A program made the position numbers and the translations under genes. Shown here in pieces: positions 53,442 through 63,187 of a stretch of DNA of 64,000 nucleotides. The DNA comes from Clostridium_AD sp937920395 (GTDB lineage Bacteria; Bacillota; Clostridia; Clostridiales; Clostridiaceae). Under the pieces are notes generated by a model. It worked only from the letters and a program-made list of their open reading frames with translations. It searched no databases and was not told where the DNA came from. The stretch lies in assembly GCA_052274345.1 (NCBI GenBank), contig DAVZGP010000015.1, positions 4,887 to 68,886 on the forward strand, read 5' to 3'. Position 1 is the stretch's first letter; every line of letters starts with the position of its first letter.

Positions 53442-54995
53442 TTAACTACCCTTTTTAACCTCTTCAATAATTTCTTTAACAGTTTCCTTTAATTCCTCCC
53501 CAACTTTTTTATACTCTATATCATATTTTTCATTTTGACTTTTTATAAAGTACATTAAAGCATAATAAGTAGGCTTAAATTTATCCTTTAGCATAAGTTC
53601 TTTTTCATTAAATAGATTTAGTAGAGTGTTATATTGTTTTTTAGTCATTAGTAATATAAAATATTCATTAATGAACTTATCATATTGGTCTGTATCATTG
53701 GTTACTTGTAAAAACAAATGAGCCTTTTGAATGGATTCTTGTATTTTATCATTAAGAAGTAAGGCTTTCGATGATTCATAAATAGTACTAAAATCATTGT
53801 TTTCACTTTTATTAACTAGGGTGTCCCTATTACACCAGTTTTCTAAAAATTTTATAAGCCATAATACCTGCTGTTTCTCTTTTTCTCCTCCAAATCTTAT
53901 TAGATACCATATGTTAAAGAATCGATCTTTAATTTGATACATATAATTTTTCTTATTTATAGGTATTTTATTTATCACTCCATTTTTTTCTAATTGATTT
54001 AGCTGAGCGGATACTTCTTTGCTTTGCATCCTTACTTTATCCGCAATTTCTCTAGTTGTTATGGCTTCCCAGCTTAAAGCAATAATATCAACAATTTCTT
54101 GTTGAACTGGAGATGAATTATCCATAATGTGTTTATAAAGAGGTGTTACTCTATCTGCTAAGGTATAGATGTCTTTAAGAGCCAGGCCCCTATCATTGTC
54201 TTCACTATTGAAAATCAATGACATTATTCTAGGAACTCCACCAGTTAACCTCCTATATGCTTCTATTTTACCTTTATTATCTTTGATTATTTCCTTTATG
54301 TTCTTATTATTAAAACCTTCACCTAATTTTTCAAGAAAGTCATTAGTTTCTTCTGTAGTTAAGCCTTTCAATGCTATTAATTTAAAGAAGTCATAAAATG
54401 GTTTTTCATAATCAAAAGTAAACTCTAAAACCTCTGAGGATGCTCCTATAAAACGAATTTCAGCAGAGGTTAATAAAATTTCTCTAAGTTTTTGTTGCTC
54501 AATAAGTTTAAATTTTTTTAAAATTATCTCAGCATTATCTATTAGAAGTATTAACTTTTTATTTTTTTCTTTAAGTCTTTGTTCAATTATTTTAAAAGAT
54601 ATATCCTCGTAGTCATCTTTCTTTGCATATGTAGCCATATGATCATAAAGTCCTTCAAATTCATAACTCTCTTTTTCAAGATTTTGGGCAACTACCTCCC
54701 AAAGCTTAAATAATCTACGAATACTATATTTCTCCTCTGGTAAAATAACTGGAATAAGTTTTTCTTTTAATTCTGGATCTCTTTTTATTTCAAAATATAA
54801 CCTTTTAAGCAAGGTTGTTTTACCATACCCTCTTTGAGCCTCTATCATATAATGTTGCTCTGGATATTTCATGTCTGAACTTTTTATATCATTTATAATT
54901 TTCTGAAATTCTTTTTTTCTTATTACAAAACTATTAATTAATTCTTTCTGTGTTAAATTGTTGGGGTTATAAAAACTTATACTATTAGTTTGCAT
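53442..54995 (-). CDS. P-loop ATPase with winged helix and helical C-terminus (paired ATPase B)
   Basis: A 517-residue protein. Walker A is EAQRGYGKTTLLK (G58-K59-T60), Walker B LILLIDNAE near 150, a sensor-1-like IRFIGASSEVLEFT and the Arg-containing RRLTGGVPRIM. A winged helix follows (about 300-350: EIVDIIALSWEAITTREIADKVRMQSKEVS), then YQIKDRFFNIWYLIRF, a C-terminal motif shared by archaeal-type (PF01637/STAND-like) ATPases, and a helical tail. It overlaps the upstream gene by 11 bases, so the two are translationally coupled. The function is unknown. Confidence 0.75.
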   Translation of the reverse strand: MQTNSISFYNPNNLTQKELINSFVIRKKEFQKIINDIKSSDMKYPEQHYMIEAQRGYGKTTLLKRLYFEIKRDPELKEKLIPVILPEEKYSIRRLFKLWEVVAQNLEKESYEFEGLYDHMATYAKKDDYEDISFKIIEQRLKEKNKKLILLIDNAEIILKKFKLIEQQKLREILLTSAEIRFIGASSEVLEFTFDYEKPFYDFFKLIALKGLTTEETNDFLEKLGEGFNNKNIKEIIKDNKGKIEAYRRLTGGVPRIMSLIFNSEDNDRGLALKDIYTLADRVTPLYKHIMDNSSPVQQEIVDIIALSWEAITTREIADKVRMQSKEVSAQLNQLEKNGVINKIPINKKNYMYQIKDRFFNIWYLIRFGGEKEKQQVLWLIKFLENWCNRDTLVNKSENNDFSTIYESSKALLLNDKIQESIQKAHLFLQVTNDTDQYDKFINEYFILLMTKKQYNTLLNLFNEKELMLKDKFKPTYYALMYFIKSQNEKYDIEYKKVGEELKETVKEIIEEVKKGS

Positions 54996-56160
54996 TCTTT
55001 TTACACCACCACATTCTTAATATGGGAGAAGTAAATGTATAAAATTTCTCCTCATCATCATTATTTATATATCCATCATCTATAAGAGTGTTTAACAGGT
55101 CTTTATATGTTTCGCAAAGATCATATTTCACAGCGTAATTGTACATTTCGTTATAAGATATCTTCTTGACCTCCGATGTTGATATTATATTTAATACTTC
55201 TATAATAAACTTATAGTCATTATTTTTATACACCACAAGTCTTTCTTGCCAACTACTAAATTTATTGTTTTCTTCGATCATACGTTTAATTGCAATATCT
55301 ACTGATTTATTATGTATAATGCATAGATTGTCTTCATCATAAATGTCTTGGAGCTTATCCATAGCAAGTTGAATATAAAAAGGAATTAACCATTTAATTT
55401 CACTTAGCATATGATTTATAGTATCATCGTCCATAGAAAAATCTAGTCCTTTAAGTAGCTCATTTACAAGGTTTTTTCCTTCTGATTCACTTAGTGGAGT
55501 GACTTTTACTATATCTAAGTCATTTATAAACTTTGAAGAATCCATTCGTCTTGCAATACCCTCAAGGCTTATTGAACCTGTATATATAAATTGAAATTTA
55601 TTATTTATATCACTATTTTGTCTTAAAACTCTATTACTCTGGAGCAGATGAACTGCATATGGAGTACCTTCTTTTTGTTGAATATTCTCGATTGTTTGAG
55701 CAAATTCATCTATCATTATAATTAATTTGTGCCCTTCTAAATCAATGGACCTCATGATTTCTATAAATTTATCATAATAATTATATTCAATATTTTTGCT
55801 AAACTTAACGGAGTCTATACCAACCTCATCTATGCTTTTAAAAACATTTTTAGCAATGTCTCTTATTGAATTTATTACTTTATCTCTTTTTCTTATTGAA
55901 TCACAATTCAATATAGCCTTTACAATTTCTTTATAATACTTATTCTCGTCATATACTGATTCCGTAATTACATAAACTACATAGTACTTCTCCCTTGGGT
56001 TATCCTCTATATATCTCATTAAGGATGTCTTTCCTACTCTTCTTGGAGCAGAAATTATAATGCTACTATCTGAATCTATTTTTCTCCATAATTTATTTAT
56101 TAGAATAGGCCTTTTAAAAAAATTGTCACCTCGTGCAGCTTGCCCAGTTGTAATTTTCAT
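54985..56160 (-). CDS. P-loop ATPase of the archaeal-ATPase type (paired ATPase A)
   Basis: A 391-residue protein. Walker A is SAPRRVGKTSLMRYI (G43-K44-T45), Walker B LIIMIDEFAQTI near 150, sensor region FQFIYTGSISLEGIARRM. The C-terminal half holds a winged-helix-like segment and ends EKFYTFTSPILRMWWCKK, comparable to the PF01637 C-terminal motif. It is the first gene of a two-gene operon with the ATPase at 53442-54995. Both proteins share the fold but differ in length. ATG 56160 is preceded by AGGAGGTACTAATT. Role unknown. Confidence 0.75.
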   Translation of the reverse strand: MKITTGQAARGDNFFKRPILINKLWRKIDSDSSIIISAPRRVGKTSLMRYIEDNPREKYYVVYVITESVYDENKYYKEIVKAILNCDSIRKRDKVINSIRDIAKNVFKSIDEVGIDSVKFSKNIEYNYYDKFIEIMRSIDLEGHKLIIMIDEFAQTIENIQQKEGTPYAVHLLQSNRVLRQNSDINNKFQFIYTGSISLEGIARRMDSSKFINDLDIVKVTPLSESEGKNLVNELLKGLDFSMDDDTINHMLSEIKWLIPFYIQLAMDKLQDIYDEDNLCIIHNKSVDIAIKRMIEENNKFSSWQERLVVYKNNDYKFIIEVLNIISTSEVKKISYNEMYNYAVKYDLCETYKDLLNTLIDDGYINNDDEEKFYTFTSPILRMWWCKKNAN

Positions 56161-56353
56161 AATTAGTACCTCCTACTGTTCCTTTATTCCTTATATTTAC
56201 AATTATACCTAACAAAAAATATTTTGTCAAGTTATTTAACAAAATATTTTTTGCCAAATAGAATAAGGCGCAAAAAAATATCACACCTATTATGAGTGTT
56301 GTAACTTAGATCAACAATTATGTAACAGCTAGCAAAACATGATTCTTGTAGTT
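56161..56353. other. Upstream region of the paired ATPase operon with a 15-bp palindrome
   Basis: CAAAAAATATTTTGT at 56213-56227 is the exact complement of 56239-56253 with an 11-base spacer. It lies 53-93 bases ahead of the ATPase A start, placed for an operator. The remainder of the stretch to 56353 shows nothing else. Confidence 0.5.
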
Positions 56354-56440
56354 TTACGAATTTAGAAAACACCAAATACCTCTCCATATGGAGTCAGCAA
56401 CACATGAACCCATTACACTTTTTAATATAATATTTGTCAT
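56354..56440 (-). CDS. Small peptide ORF, 28 aa
   Basis: ATG 56438-56440 behind a strong GAAAGGGGAGAGAGA site, stop TAA at 56354-56356. The peptide starts MTNIILKSVMGSCVADS and ends WRGIWCFLNS, hydrophobic with two cysteines. It lies 194 bases upstream of the paired ATPase operon on the same strand. I cannot assign it to a family. A 12-bp palindrome CTCCATATGGAG lies within it. Confidence 0.45.
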   Translation of the reverse strand: MTNIILKSVMGSCVADSIWRGIWCFLNS

Positions 56441-56488
56441 TCTCTCTCCCCTTTCACTATATACATAATATTTAAAATTATTATGATA

Positions 56489-57106
56489 CTAACTTATAAC
56501 CTCACCTATATATTTTTTTATGATTTTATTAAATTTGTTCCAGTATGGTGGGTATTCATTACTTCCACACTTACTAATTTTATTGCAATCAGTAAAACTT
56601 ATTTTAAGTTTCCACTGTGTACCGTCACATATATCATTATCATAATATTTATCTTTCCAACAGCTTATTTCTAAAGTAGTTAGATCCTCTATAAAATCAA
56701 ACCATTGTTCTGATGTCAAAGGTATTTCTTTTAATATAAAATCAGGATTAAGATTAATATCACTTTTGGGATGTTTTAAGTCAATAAACATTCCACCTGG
56801 TGTTTCTGCATACCTGATTAGCTTATTTTTTCTCTTTCCATCAATTAATATAAATTGAGATGTACCAAAATATCCACCCACTGAAAATTCAAACAAGGTC
56901 ATCTCAGAAAAAAGATATAGTCCGTTACCACCAAAGTTCTGTTCACAACTTTTACAATGTCTAGTTGGAGTTATTATTGGAAGACAGCATCCACCTAATA
57001 CTAATTCTCCTCGTTTAGATGCTTCAAAAGCTTCACTTGTTGGCATCCTATATAGTATCTTCACCGTGTCCATTGAACCACATGCAGGACATCTTCTTTT
57101 GGTCAT
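56489..57106 (-). CDS. Zinc-ribbon conserved hypothetical protein
   Basis: A 205-residue protein. The N-terminus has CPACGSMDTVKILYR and CKSCEQNFGG, four cysteines that form a zinc ribbon. The remainder is a mixed alpha/beta domain with FSVGGYFGTSQFILIDG and LTSEQWFDFIEDLTTLEI, and two late Cys residues. I recall similar proteins of unknown function in clostridia. Start by ATG 57106 after AGAGGTGACATAG. The function is unknown. Confidence 0.7.
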   Translation of the reverse strand: MTKRRCPACGSMDTVKILYRMPTSEAFEASKRGELVLGGCCLPIITPTRHCKSCEQNFGGNGLYLFSEMTLFEFSVGGYFGTSQFILIDGKRKNKLIRYAETPGGMFIDLKHPKSDINLNPDFILKEIPLTSEQWFDFIEDLTTLEISCWKDKYYDNDICDGTQWKLKISFTDCNKISKCGSNEYPPYWNKFNKIIKKYIGEVIS

Positions 57107-57265
57107 CTATGTCACCTCTTCTAAATTTGATACAAAGCTTTAATACATATATTTTTTCTAGTTTAACATTGATTTTATTAACTTCCAATTATAAGAATAA
57201 TGGGAAGTTGATCAATAACTATTATGGTTCTTTTTTAATATATGGTGCATTACAATATATGAATA

Positions 57266-57592
57266 TTATGCCTCGCCGTATATTTCAGAGAAATATAAAA
57301 TCCACGATTTTGTAACTTTAAAATTACTCATTGGATTTCCTGTTCCTCCATCATATACGGTGAAATCAGTAATTACGTAAATCATAGCATTTTCCTTATC
57401 AAGGGTATCTTTATCCAGTTCATATTGACCTTTATTAATGTCTATGGTCGCTTTAAAAGCTCCAATTGGATGTCCAGTTACAAATAAATTAGTTCTAATA
57501 GATATTTGAGGAGTTATATGAGTTATAATAACTCCTCCAATAATTATTATTAAAGTGAATAATATTATAATAATTTTTCTAACAAACTTCAT
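57266..57592 (-). CDS. Membrane-anchored small protein
   Basis: I start at ATG 57592 (MKFVRKIIIILFTLI) behind GAGGAGGAAACTA; the ORF's earlier ATG would lack a site. The product is 108 residues, with a single N-terminal hydrophobic segment (about 6-22) and an extracytoplasmic domain (QISIRTNLFVTGHPIGAFK, then IYVITDFTVYDGGTGN). It could be a signal anchor or lipid-free signal peptide. Function unknown. Confidence 0.65.
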   Translation of the reverse strand: MKFVRKIIIILFTLIIIIGGVIITHITPQISIRTNLFVTGHPIGAFKATIDINKGQYELDKDTLDKENAMIYVITDFTVYDGGTGNPMSNFKVTKSWILYFSEIYGEA

Positions 57593-57660
57593 TAGTTTCC
57601 TCCTCATTAGTACGTTATATTTTACCAATGTTACGCACTATAAAAAAACATATTTTATAT

Positions 57661-58346
57661 TTAAAAATTATTAAGGATTTTGTTTGTTATCTCTATACAA
57701 ATTCTTGCAGATTCATTAACTGCATTTTTGAATTCACTAACTCCACCAGTAATGCTATCAGATACAGTTTTTATCAATAAACATGGAGTTTTATTTTTAT
57801 TACAAGTCAATACAATTCCAGCAGCCTCCATATCACAAATATCTGCATTAAAGTTATTATGCAATTCTTCTTTTTTTCTTTTCTTGCAATGAATTTATCT
57901 CCCGAAGCACAAATTACTTTTCTTAATAATGGTTCATTTTCAAGTGCCTTATCCACGATTTTCTTTGTTGTAGATATATAAACACTCGGATATTCAAGAT
58001 ATCTTCCAACATCGCATCCATCAGCCTCTGATGTATCAAAATCATAGTGGACAACACTTTCAACAATACACGTTCTTGCTAATGACATCTCATGTGTCAA
58101 ACCACCTACAACACCAAAGTTTACAATAAAGTTCACTCTTAATTGTGATATTAAAAACTGTGTTGTCATAGCAGCAGCAATTTCCCCTGCTCCACTATGT
58201 ATAACAAATAAATTATTTTCACCTAATTTATATTGATATACCGAATATCCTGCAAATTCTAATTTTTTAATGGATACCCCATATTTATTTAATACTGCTT
58301 CTATTTCAACAGCTACAATCATTCCTATATTTTTCACTTTATTCAC
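57661..58346 (-). pseudogene. mtnN: MTA/SAH nucleosidase gene, frameshifted in a poly-A tract
   Basis: The first frame (58346 down to about 57880) gives MNKVKNIGMIVAVEIEAVL, IHSGAGEIAAAMTTQFLI, FGVVGGLTHEMSLAR, GDKFIARK. The second (to 57661) gives ELHNNFNADICDMEAAGI, which holds the catalytic MEAAG Glu, and LLIKTVSDSITGG with the catalytic Asp. The frames meet at GAAAAAAAGAAG (A7 at about 57871-57877); one extra A would restore a protein of about 228 residues, the usual length. Either the gene is broken or the homopolymer is miscalled. The enzyme cleaves methylthioadenosine and S-adenosylhomocysteine. Confidence 0.8.
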
Positions 58347-58566
58347 CTCATAATATAAATATATTTACGTGACCTTATTCGACATAGTCGACATATCTCT
58401 TTTATTCTTTTCCACTATACTCATCAATTAAATATTCATTTTTCCAACTTCTCATTATTAGCCTAATGGTTATATGGATAATTAGAAAGTATAATCAAAA
58501 TATTCATCTTTTCATTAGTACATAAATTTGTATATGTAGCCTACAAAGGAACTTGTGCATTTTCAC

Positions 58567-58913
58567 TCAATTCTGTTTTAACACCTTATATGTATCAGTC
58601 CAATTTTTTGCTTCAAAATCACCATTTTCATCTTCATCCCTAATACGTTTATCTATTCAGCATCAAAATCAATAAAGTACTTTCTATTTGGTGTATGTAT
58701 CGTGAGGGTTGCTAAATTAATATTGTCCTCTAAAATATCCACTCTGTATTCGAGCATGATATCATCATTTTGCTTCTTCATGAATAAGTAACTTCCTTCT
58801 TCTTGATCCTCGGCCTCATCACTTATTTCAGCGTAGATTTCTTCGCCACTGAATTCTCCAGGATATCCTGACTTTCTTATCTTTTCATCTATTGCTTTAA
58901 AAAACTGTTCCAT
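58567..58913 (-). pseudogene. Small conserved protein gene, frameshifted near the 3' end
   Basis: ATG 58913 (MEQFFKAIDEKIRKSG) follows GAAGGAGAGCAAAAA. The frame reads through a conserved-looking acidic domain (GSYLFMKKQNDDIMLEYRV, TIHTPNRKYFIDFDAE) and meets TAG at 58653-58655. Adding one A just before this stop opens the frame: IDKRIRDEDENGDFEAKN, then WTDTYKVLKQN, stop at 58567-58569. Restored length about 115 residues. The function is unknown. Confidence 0.6.
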
Positions 58914-59189
58914 TTTTTGCTCTCCTTCTTTTTTAATACACATTTCTCTTCAAATCAAGTATATACGATGCTTCTAAATAACAGCTTTAATCATTATTAA
59001 TTAATGATCAGAGCAAAACCTCACTTATCAAGCTCACATGGTTCTCAATGACATCTAGGCTAGTAATTACTTCACTTGATACACATCATTAACTCTAAAA
59101 AAATTATAACATAAACTAATGACACTTTTAATACCATTGGCTTATTTCTTAAGATTATAAGCACGAATGGTAAGTGTGGTATTTCAAAT

Positions 59190-61142
59190 CTACCTATGTT
59201 CCAAAGTTTTGATTTTCACTCCTCTAGGTAGAGCTCTCATAACCACCTTTTCCCATGGGGTTCCTATTACTTGGTCCATGACAGCTATTACTCCACGGTC
59301 ATCCTTTGTTCTAATTAATCTGCCACAACCTTGTTTTCACTTCAATCCCATTTCAGGATAATCAACGGTTATAAGTGGATTCATCCCCTCTTCTTCTGCT
59401 TCTTTGCGCCTCATTTCAATCAAAGGGTCTAGGGAAGGAAAGGGAAGCTGCCAAACTACAACGAGAGATAAAGACTCCCCGGGCACATCAATTCCCTCCC
59501 AAAAGGTAGAACCTACTAATACAGATGTAACTTCCGCACGAAACTTTTGGACAAGATATCCTCGCTCACCTTTATCCTCCCATAAAACTTCAAAAGGTAG
59601 CTCATAACCACTAATTTCTTTTCTTATTTTCCTAACTTCCTTCAAAGAGTTAACAAGTATCAGCGCTCTTCCTCCATTTTCTTTCAGCAAAGATAGTAAT
59701 TGTTTAATTTTACGTGAAAACTTGGCACTGTCAGTGTCCTCAAAGGATGGCTGATGTAAATAAACCACCACCTGTTCCTCAATATCAAAGGGACTTCCAA
59801 CCGTTGATATTGCTGGATCCTTTAAACCCAGAGTCCTCATAAGGTAACCAAAATCACCGTCATCACTTAAAGTTCCTGAAGTAAACACCACAGGCAATTT
59901 TTTCGAAAATAAATGTTTATCTAGCATATTGCTCAAATTCCTAGGAACTACCCAAAAGCTGCCGTCTGTCCTATCTACCCAAGTAATAACTTCTCTGCCT
60001 TTATTCCTACCAAACCTAGCTAAGGCTGTAATTGATAGTTCTATTTGAATTTCATAGGTATGTAACGTGCTTTCCGGTAGCTCGTTTATGTATAGCTCTT
60101 CCTCAATTTGTATCTCTAAGAGCAACCGATCTAGTGCCTTATGAAAAGCATCAGCTGCTTTGAGAAGTATATCATCGGTGCGAACCGCCAGACGCTCTGA
60201 TTGCTCATCTTCTATTACGTTTTGATTAAGTTTTTTGAAAAAGTTAAAAGAGGCTTTGCCCAAGGCAATTACACTTACAACCATTGAAGTTCTTGCTCCT
60301 TGGATTTCTTCTAGCGAAAGGATAATATTATCAATATCCTCTTTGTGAATTTGTCTTCCAGCACCCATGGCTGCCGGCAGTATGACTTTATGTCCTTCAT
60401 CAAAAATCACCAGCGAGTAATCTGGAAGCATAGGCATTTTACCGTCTGCAATTCTTTCGTCCCTTGTCCACAGGTCCTGAAAAAAGATACTATGATCAGC
60501 GATAATTAAATCCTTGGAAGATCTGTAATGTTCCCTTACCTTAACAAGCTTACAAAAGCCTCTTCTGGTACAGGCATCACAGGGCATAGTTTTATTCCAT
60601 CCAATCTGTCTCCATACACTATCGGATATGTGCGGCATTTCTGAGCGTTCACCTTTTGTAGTCATGGCTAACCATTGATTAATCTCATCAGAGGCTGTTG
60701 CATCGCCAAACACTTCCCCTATTCCACTAACTCTCTCATCACAAACATACTGACGAGGATCTTTTGCCATTGGCGCATCTATTTCTAATCCCAGTATTCG
60801 GGAAAGTGTTTGAATATCTCCCTTTGGCCCTGCCAGCTGTTCCTGAAGTGCTGTTGATGCACATGCAATTACTACAGGTTTTCCACTAAAACCAGCGTAG
60901 GCAATTGCAGTGAGTAAGTAGGCGAAGGTCTTTCCGGTACCGACCTCAGCCTCAGCCAGATGAACTTTTTTATTACAAATTGCATCAGCAAGCTGAAACG
61001 CAGTATATATTTGTTCATCACGTATCTCATATCCGTGTTTCGGAAGAATATCGTAAAAAACATCGCCAATCCAATCCATCAACTTACTTGGAAACTCTTT
61101 TTTTGTTTTATAATCAAAGGTGTGCCCTATTTTCTTATACAA
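59190..61142 (-). pseudogene. DinG-like helicase with in-frame stop before motif VI
   Basis: ATG 61142 follows CAGGAGGATAAAAT. Walker A is AEAEVGTGKTFAYL, the DEAH-type box LVIFDEGHKV, and Cys residues in CDACTRRGFCKL and nearby may hold an Fe-S cluster. The frame reaches PEMGLK and a TGA at 59337-59339. Beyond it the same frame continues for 48 codons with KQGCGRLIRTKDDRGVIA, the normal motif VI of the family, to TAG at 59190-59192. One base (TTA to TGA) would explain it. Truncated at 601 residues it lacks motif VI and is probably inactive. Confidence 0.85.
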
Positions 61143-61871
61143 AATTTTATCCTCCTGTTAACCTATGGAATACCATAGAAAATATTATGTGAAAATTTAC
61201 TTTCAGTTATGTACATGCACATAGTTTTTCTTTATACACTAAACATAACCACCCTTACATTCTAAACTTTTTCAATAAGTATTATAACATTAACAATGGA
61301 GAAAAAAATTACATCTTTTAATGATTCTAATTTATATCACACAAAATCTAGTGAATTTTCTAGGATTTCATAAATAAGAAATAGAGTATTTACTACTAAT
61401 ACTCTGCGATAATAGAAATGCGCATTGAATACACAATCAGAGCATATGCTTTTTCATCATCTATGAAATTAATGAATATCATTACATGACTTCCAGGTAG
61501 AAGTGAATGATACTGTACATCGCTATCAAATCCACTCTAGCTTAATCATGTCAATACTTAATATTAAAGTAACTCAATTATAGTTGTGTTACTTTCACTT
61601 CGTTTTTTATATAGTTAAAACTTAAAATAGTTATAAACCAAAGAGGATGTAACAGGGGAATATTGTAACCAGAAGCAATAGGAAATTTCTAATTTTCAAA
61701 TATGAAATTTAAACTTGGTGATTTAAAGCATTTTTGAGTATTTTAGAGATATATGTTAAGCTAATCATATAATAAATTCCTTCTCTTTACATTATAGGGA
61801 TTTTTTAAAGATAAATTATTTTATAAAAATCAATTAAAAATCAATTAAAATAAAGGGGGGTAATTTAAAAC
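61143..61871. other. Gene-free region upstream of rodA, with one possible remnant
   Basis: About 730 AT-rich bases. The minus strand 61396-61536 holds a 46-codon stretch without an ATG start that reads like part of a protein (VQYHSLLPGSHVMIFINF, then DDEKAYALIVY) and ends in TAG. A hairpin AGAGTATT/AATACTCT lies at its 3' end. Otherwise nothing is visible until the GGGGGGTAATTT site for the 61872 gene. Confidence 0.4.
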
Positions 61872-62987
61872 ATGAAGCTTTTAGAAAAACTAAAACTTAA
61901 TAAAAAATTTTTAAGAGAATTTGATTACATTACAATTATAGTTGTAATCTTTATTGCAATTTTGGGATGTGTAACTATTTATAGCGCTACTTATAAAGTT
62001 TATGGAAATCATTATTTTAAATCGCAAGTCATATTTTTAATATTAAGTCTTATTATGGTATATTTTTTATTGTTGTTTGATTATATGTTGATAGAAAATT
62101 ATGCTGTTATAATATATTGGGCTGGTGTTATATTTTTATTAATTAATCATTTTTTTGGTTCTACTATAAATGGTGCTAAATGTTGGATAAATATTGGTGG
62201 TATAGCAGTACAGCCCTCAGAGTTTGCCAAAATCGGAATGATCATAATGCTAGCTAAGAAGATAGATGAAATGGACGGGAAAATTAATAATCCTAAAAAT
62301 TTATTACAATTAATAATGTATGCAGCAATTCCAATGATACTAATTTATAGACAACCGGATATGGGAATGACTATGGTTAATTTCTTTATAGTACTAGGAA
62401 TAGTTTTTATTGTAGGATTAGATTGGAAAATAATAATTGCAGGAATGACTTCTATTTTACTGTTACTTATAGGTGTATGGAATTCATCAATTATACAACC
62501 TTATCAAAAGACAAGGCTTACGTCTTTTTTGGATCCTACTAAAAATACATCATCAAGTGGACTTCAGCTGGCTCAATCAACATTGACTGTAGGGTCAGGT
62601 GGACTAATAGGTAGCGGTTTCTTAAAAGGAGTGCAGTTTAAAAACATTCCAGAAAATTATACTGATTTTGTTTTTGCTGTTTTAAGTGAAGAAAGGGGGC
62701 TTATTTGTGCACTAATATTACTATTATTATATGGTATTATTATATATAGATTAATTAAAATTGCAAAAAACTCCAAAGATATTTTTGGAACTGTAATAAG
62801 TGTAGGACTTGTATCTAATTTGTTATTTTCAATTTTTCAAAATATAGGGATGAATATAGGAATTATGCCTATTACAGGAATAACACTTCCTTTTATGAGT
62901 TATGGGGGTAGTTCTCTTTTAACAAGTTTTATGTTGTTAGGCATTGTATTAAATATAGGAATGAGGCGAAAGAAAATAAACTTTTAG
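61872..62987 (+). CDS. RodA/FtsW-family (SEDS) peptidoglycan glycosyltransferase
   Basis: A 371-residue membrane protein with about ten segments. ITIIVVIFIAILGCVTIYSA begins TM1; INIGGIAVQPSEFAKIGMI, YRQPDMGMTMVNFF, KTRLTSFLDP and SGGLIGSGFLKGVQFKNIPEN follow, and LPFMSYGGSSLLTSFM is the family's C-terminal signature. The SEDS catalytic Asp is expected in the TM7-8 loop. It polymerises lipid II glycan strands with a class B PBP. The short size and IPENYTDFVFAVLSEERG suggest RodA or a SpoVE-like form, but which one is not clear. ATG follows AAGGGGGGTAATTT. Confidence 0.9.
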   Translation: MKLLEKLKLNKKFLREFDYITIIVVIFIAILGCVTIYSATYKVYGNHYFKSQVIFLILSLIMVYFLLLFDYMLIENYAVIIYWAGVIFLLINHFFGSTINGAKCWINIGGIAVQPSEFAKIGMIIMLAKKIDEMDGKINNPKNLLQLIMYAAIPMILIYRQPDMGMTMVNFFIVLGIVFIVGLDWKIIIAGMTSILLLLIGVWNSSIIQPYQKTRLTSFLDPTKNTSSSGLQLAQSTLTVGSGGLIGSGFLKGVQFKNIPENYTDFVFAVLSEERGLICALILLLLYGIIIYRLIKIAKNSKDIFGTVISVGLVSNLLFSIFQNIGMNIGIMPITGITLPFMSYGGSSLLTSFMLLGIVLNIGMRRKKINF

Positions 62988-63118
62988 TATGCTTATAGTG
63001 TGAGAATACTATTAAATGTATCAAGGAAAATACATTATCTTATATATATCGTATAAAAAATTATCCTCTAAAAATATTTTGGATTTATAGTAATAGAGTG
63101 AAAGCTTAAGTGTTTAAC

Positions 63119-63155
63119 AAAGTACCACCTTATCTAATGATATGGTGGTACTTTT
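63119..63155 (+). terminator. Terminator after the rodA-like gene
   Basis: AAAGTACCACC and TATC pair with GATA and GGTGGTACTTT around TAAT, ending in TTTT. Confidence 0.8.
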
Positions 63156-63187
63156 GATGATATATACGAATGCTACAAACTAAATAT

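Noticed and set aside
56382..56393. CTCCATATGGAG palindrome as an operator for the ATPase operon.
   Set aside because: Short palindrome within the 28-codon ORF, far from the ATPase start; the 15-bp palindrome at 56213-56253 is better placed.
59337..59339. TGA as a selenocysteine codon in the DinG-like gene.
   Set aside because: The family has Leu at this position, no SECIS-like hairpin follows directly, and helicase motif VI does not use selenocysteine.
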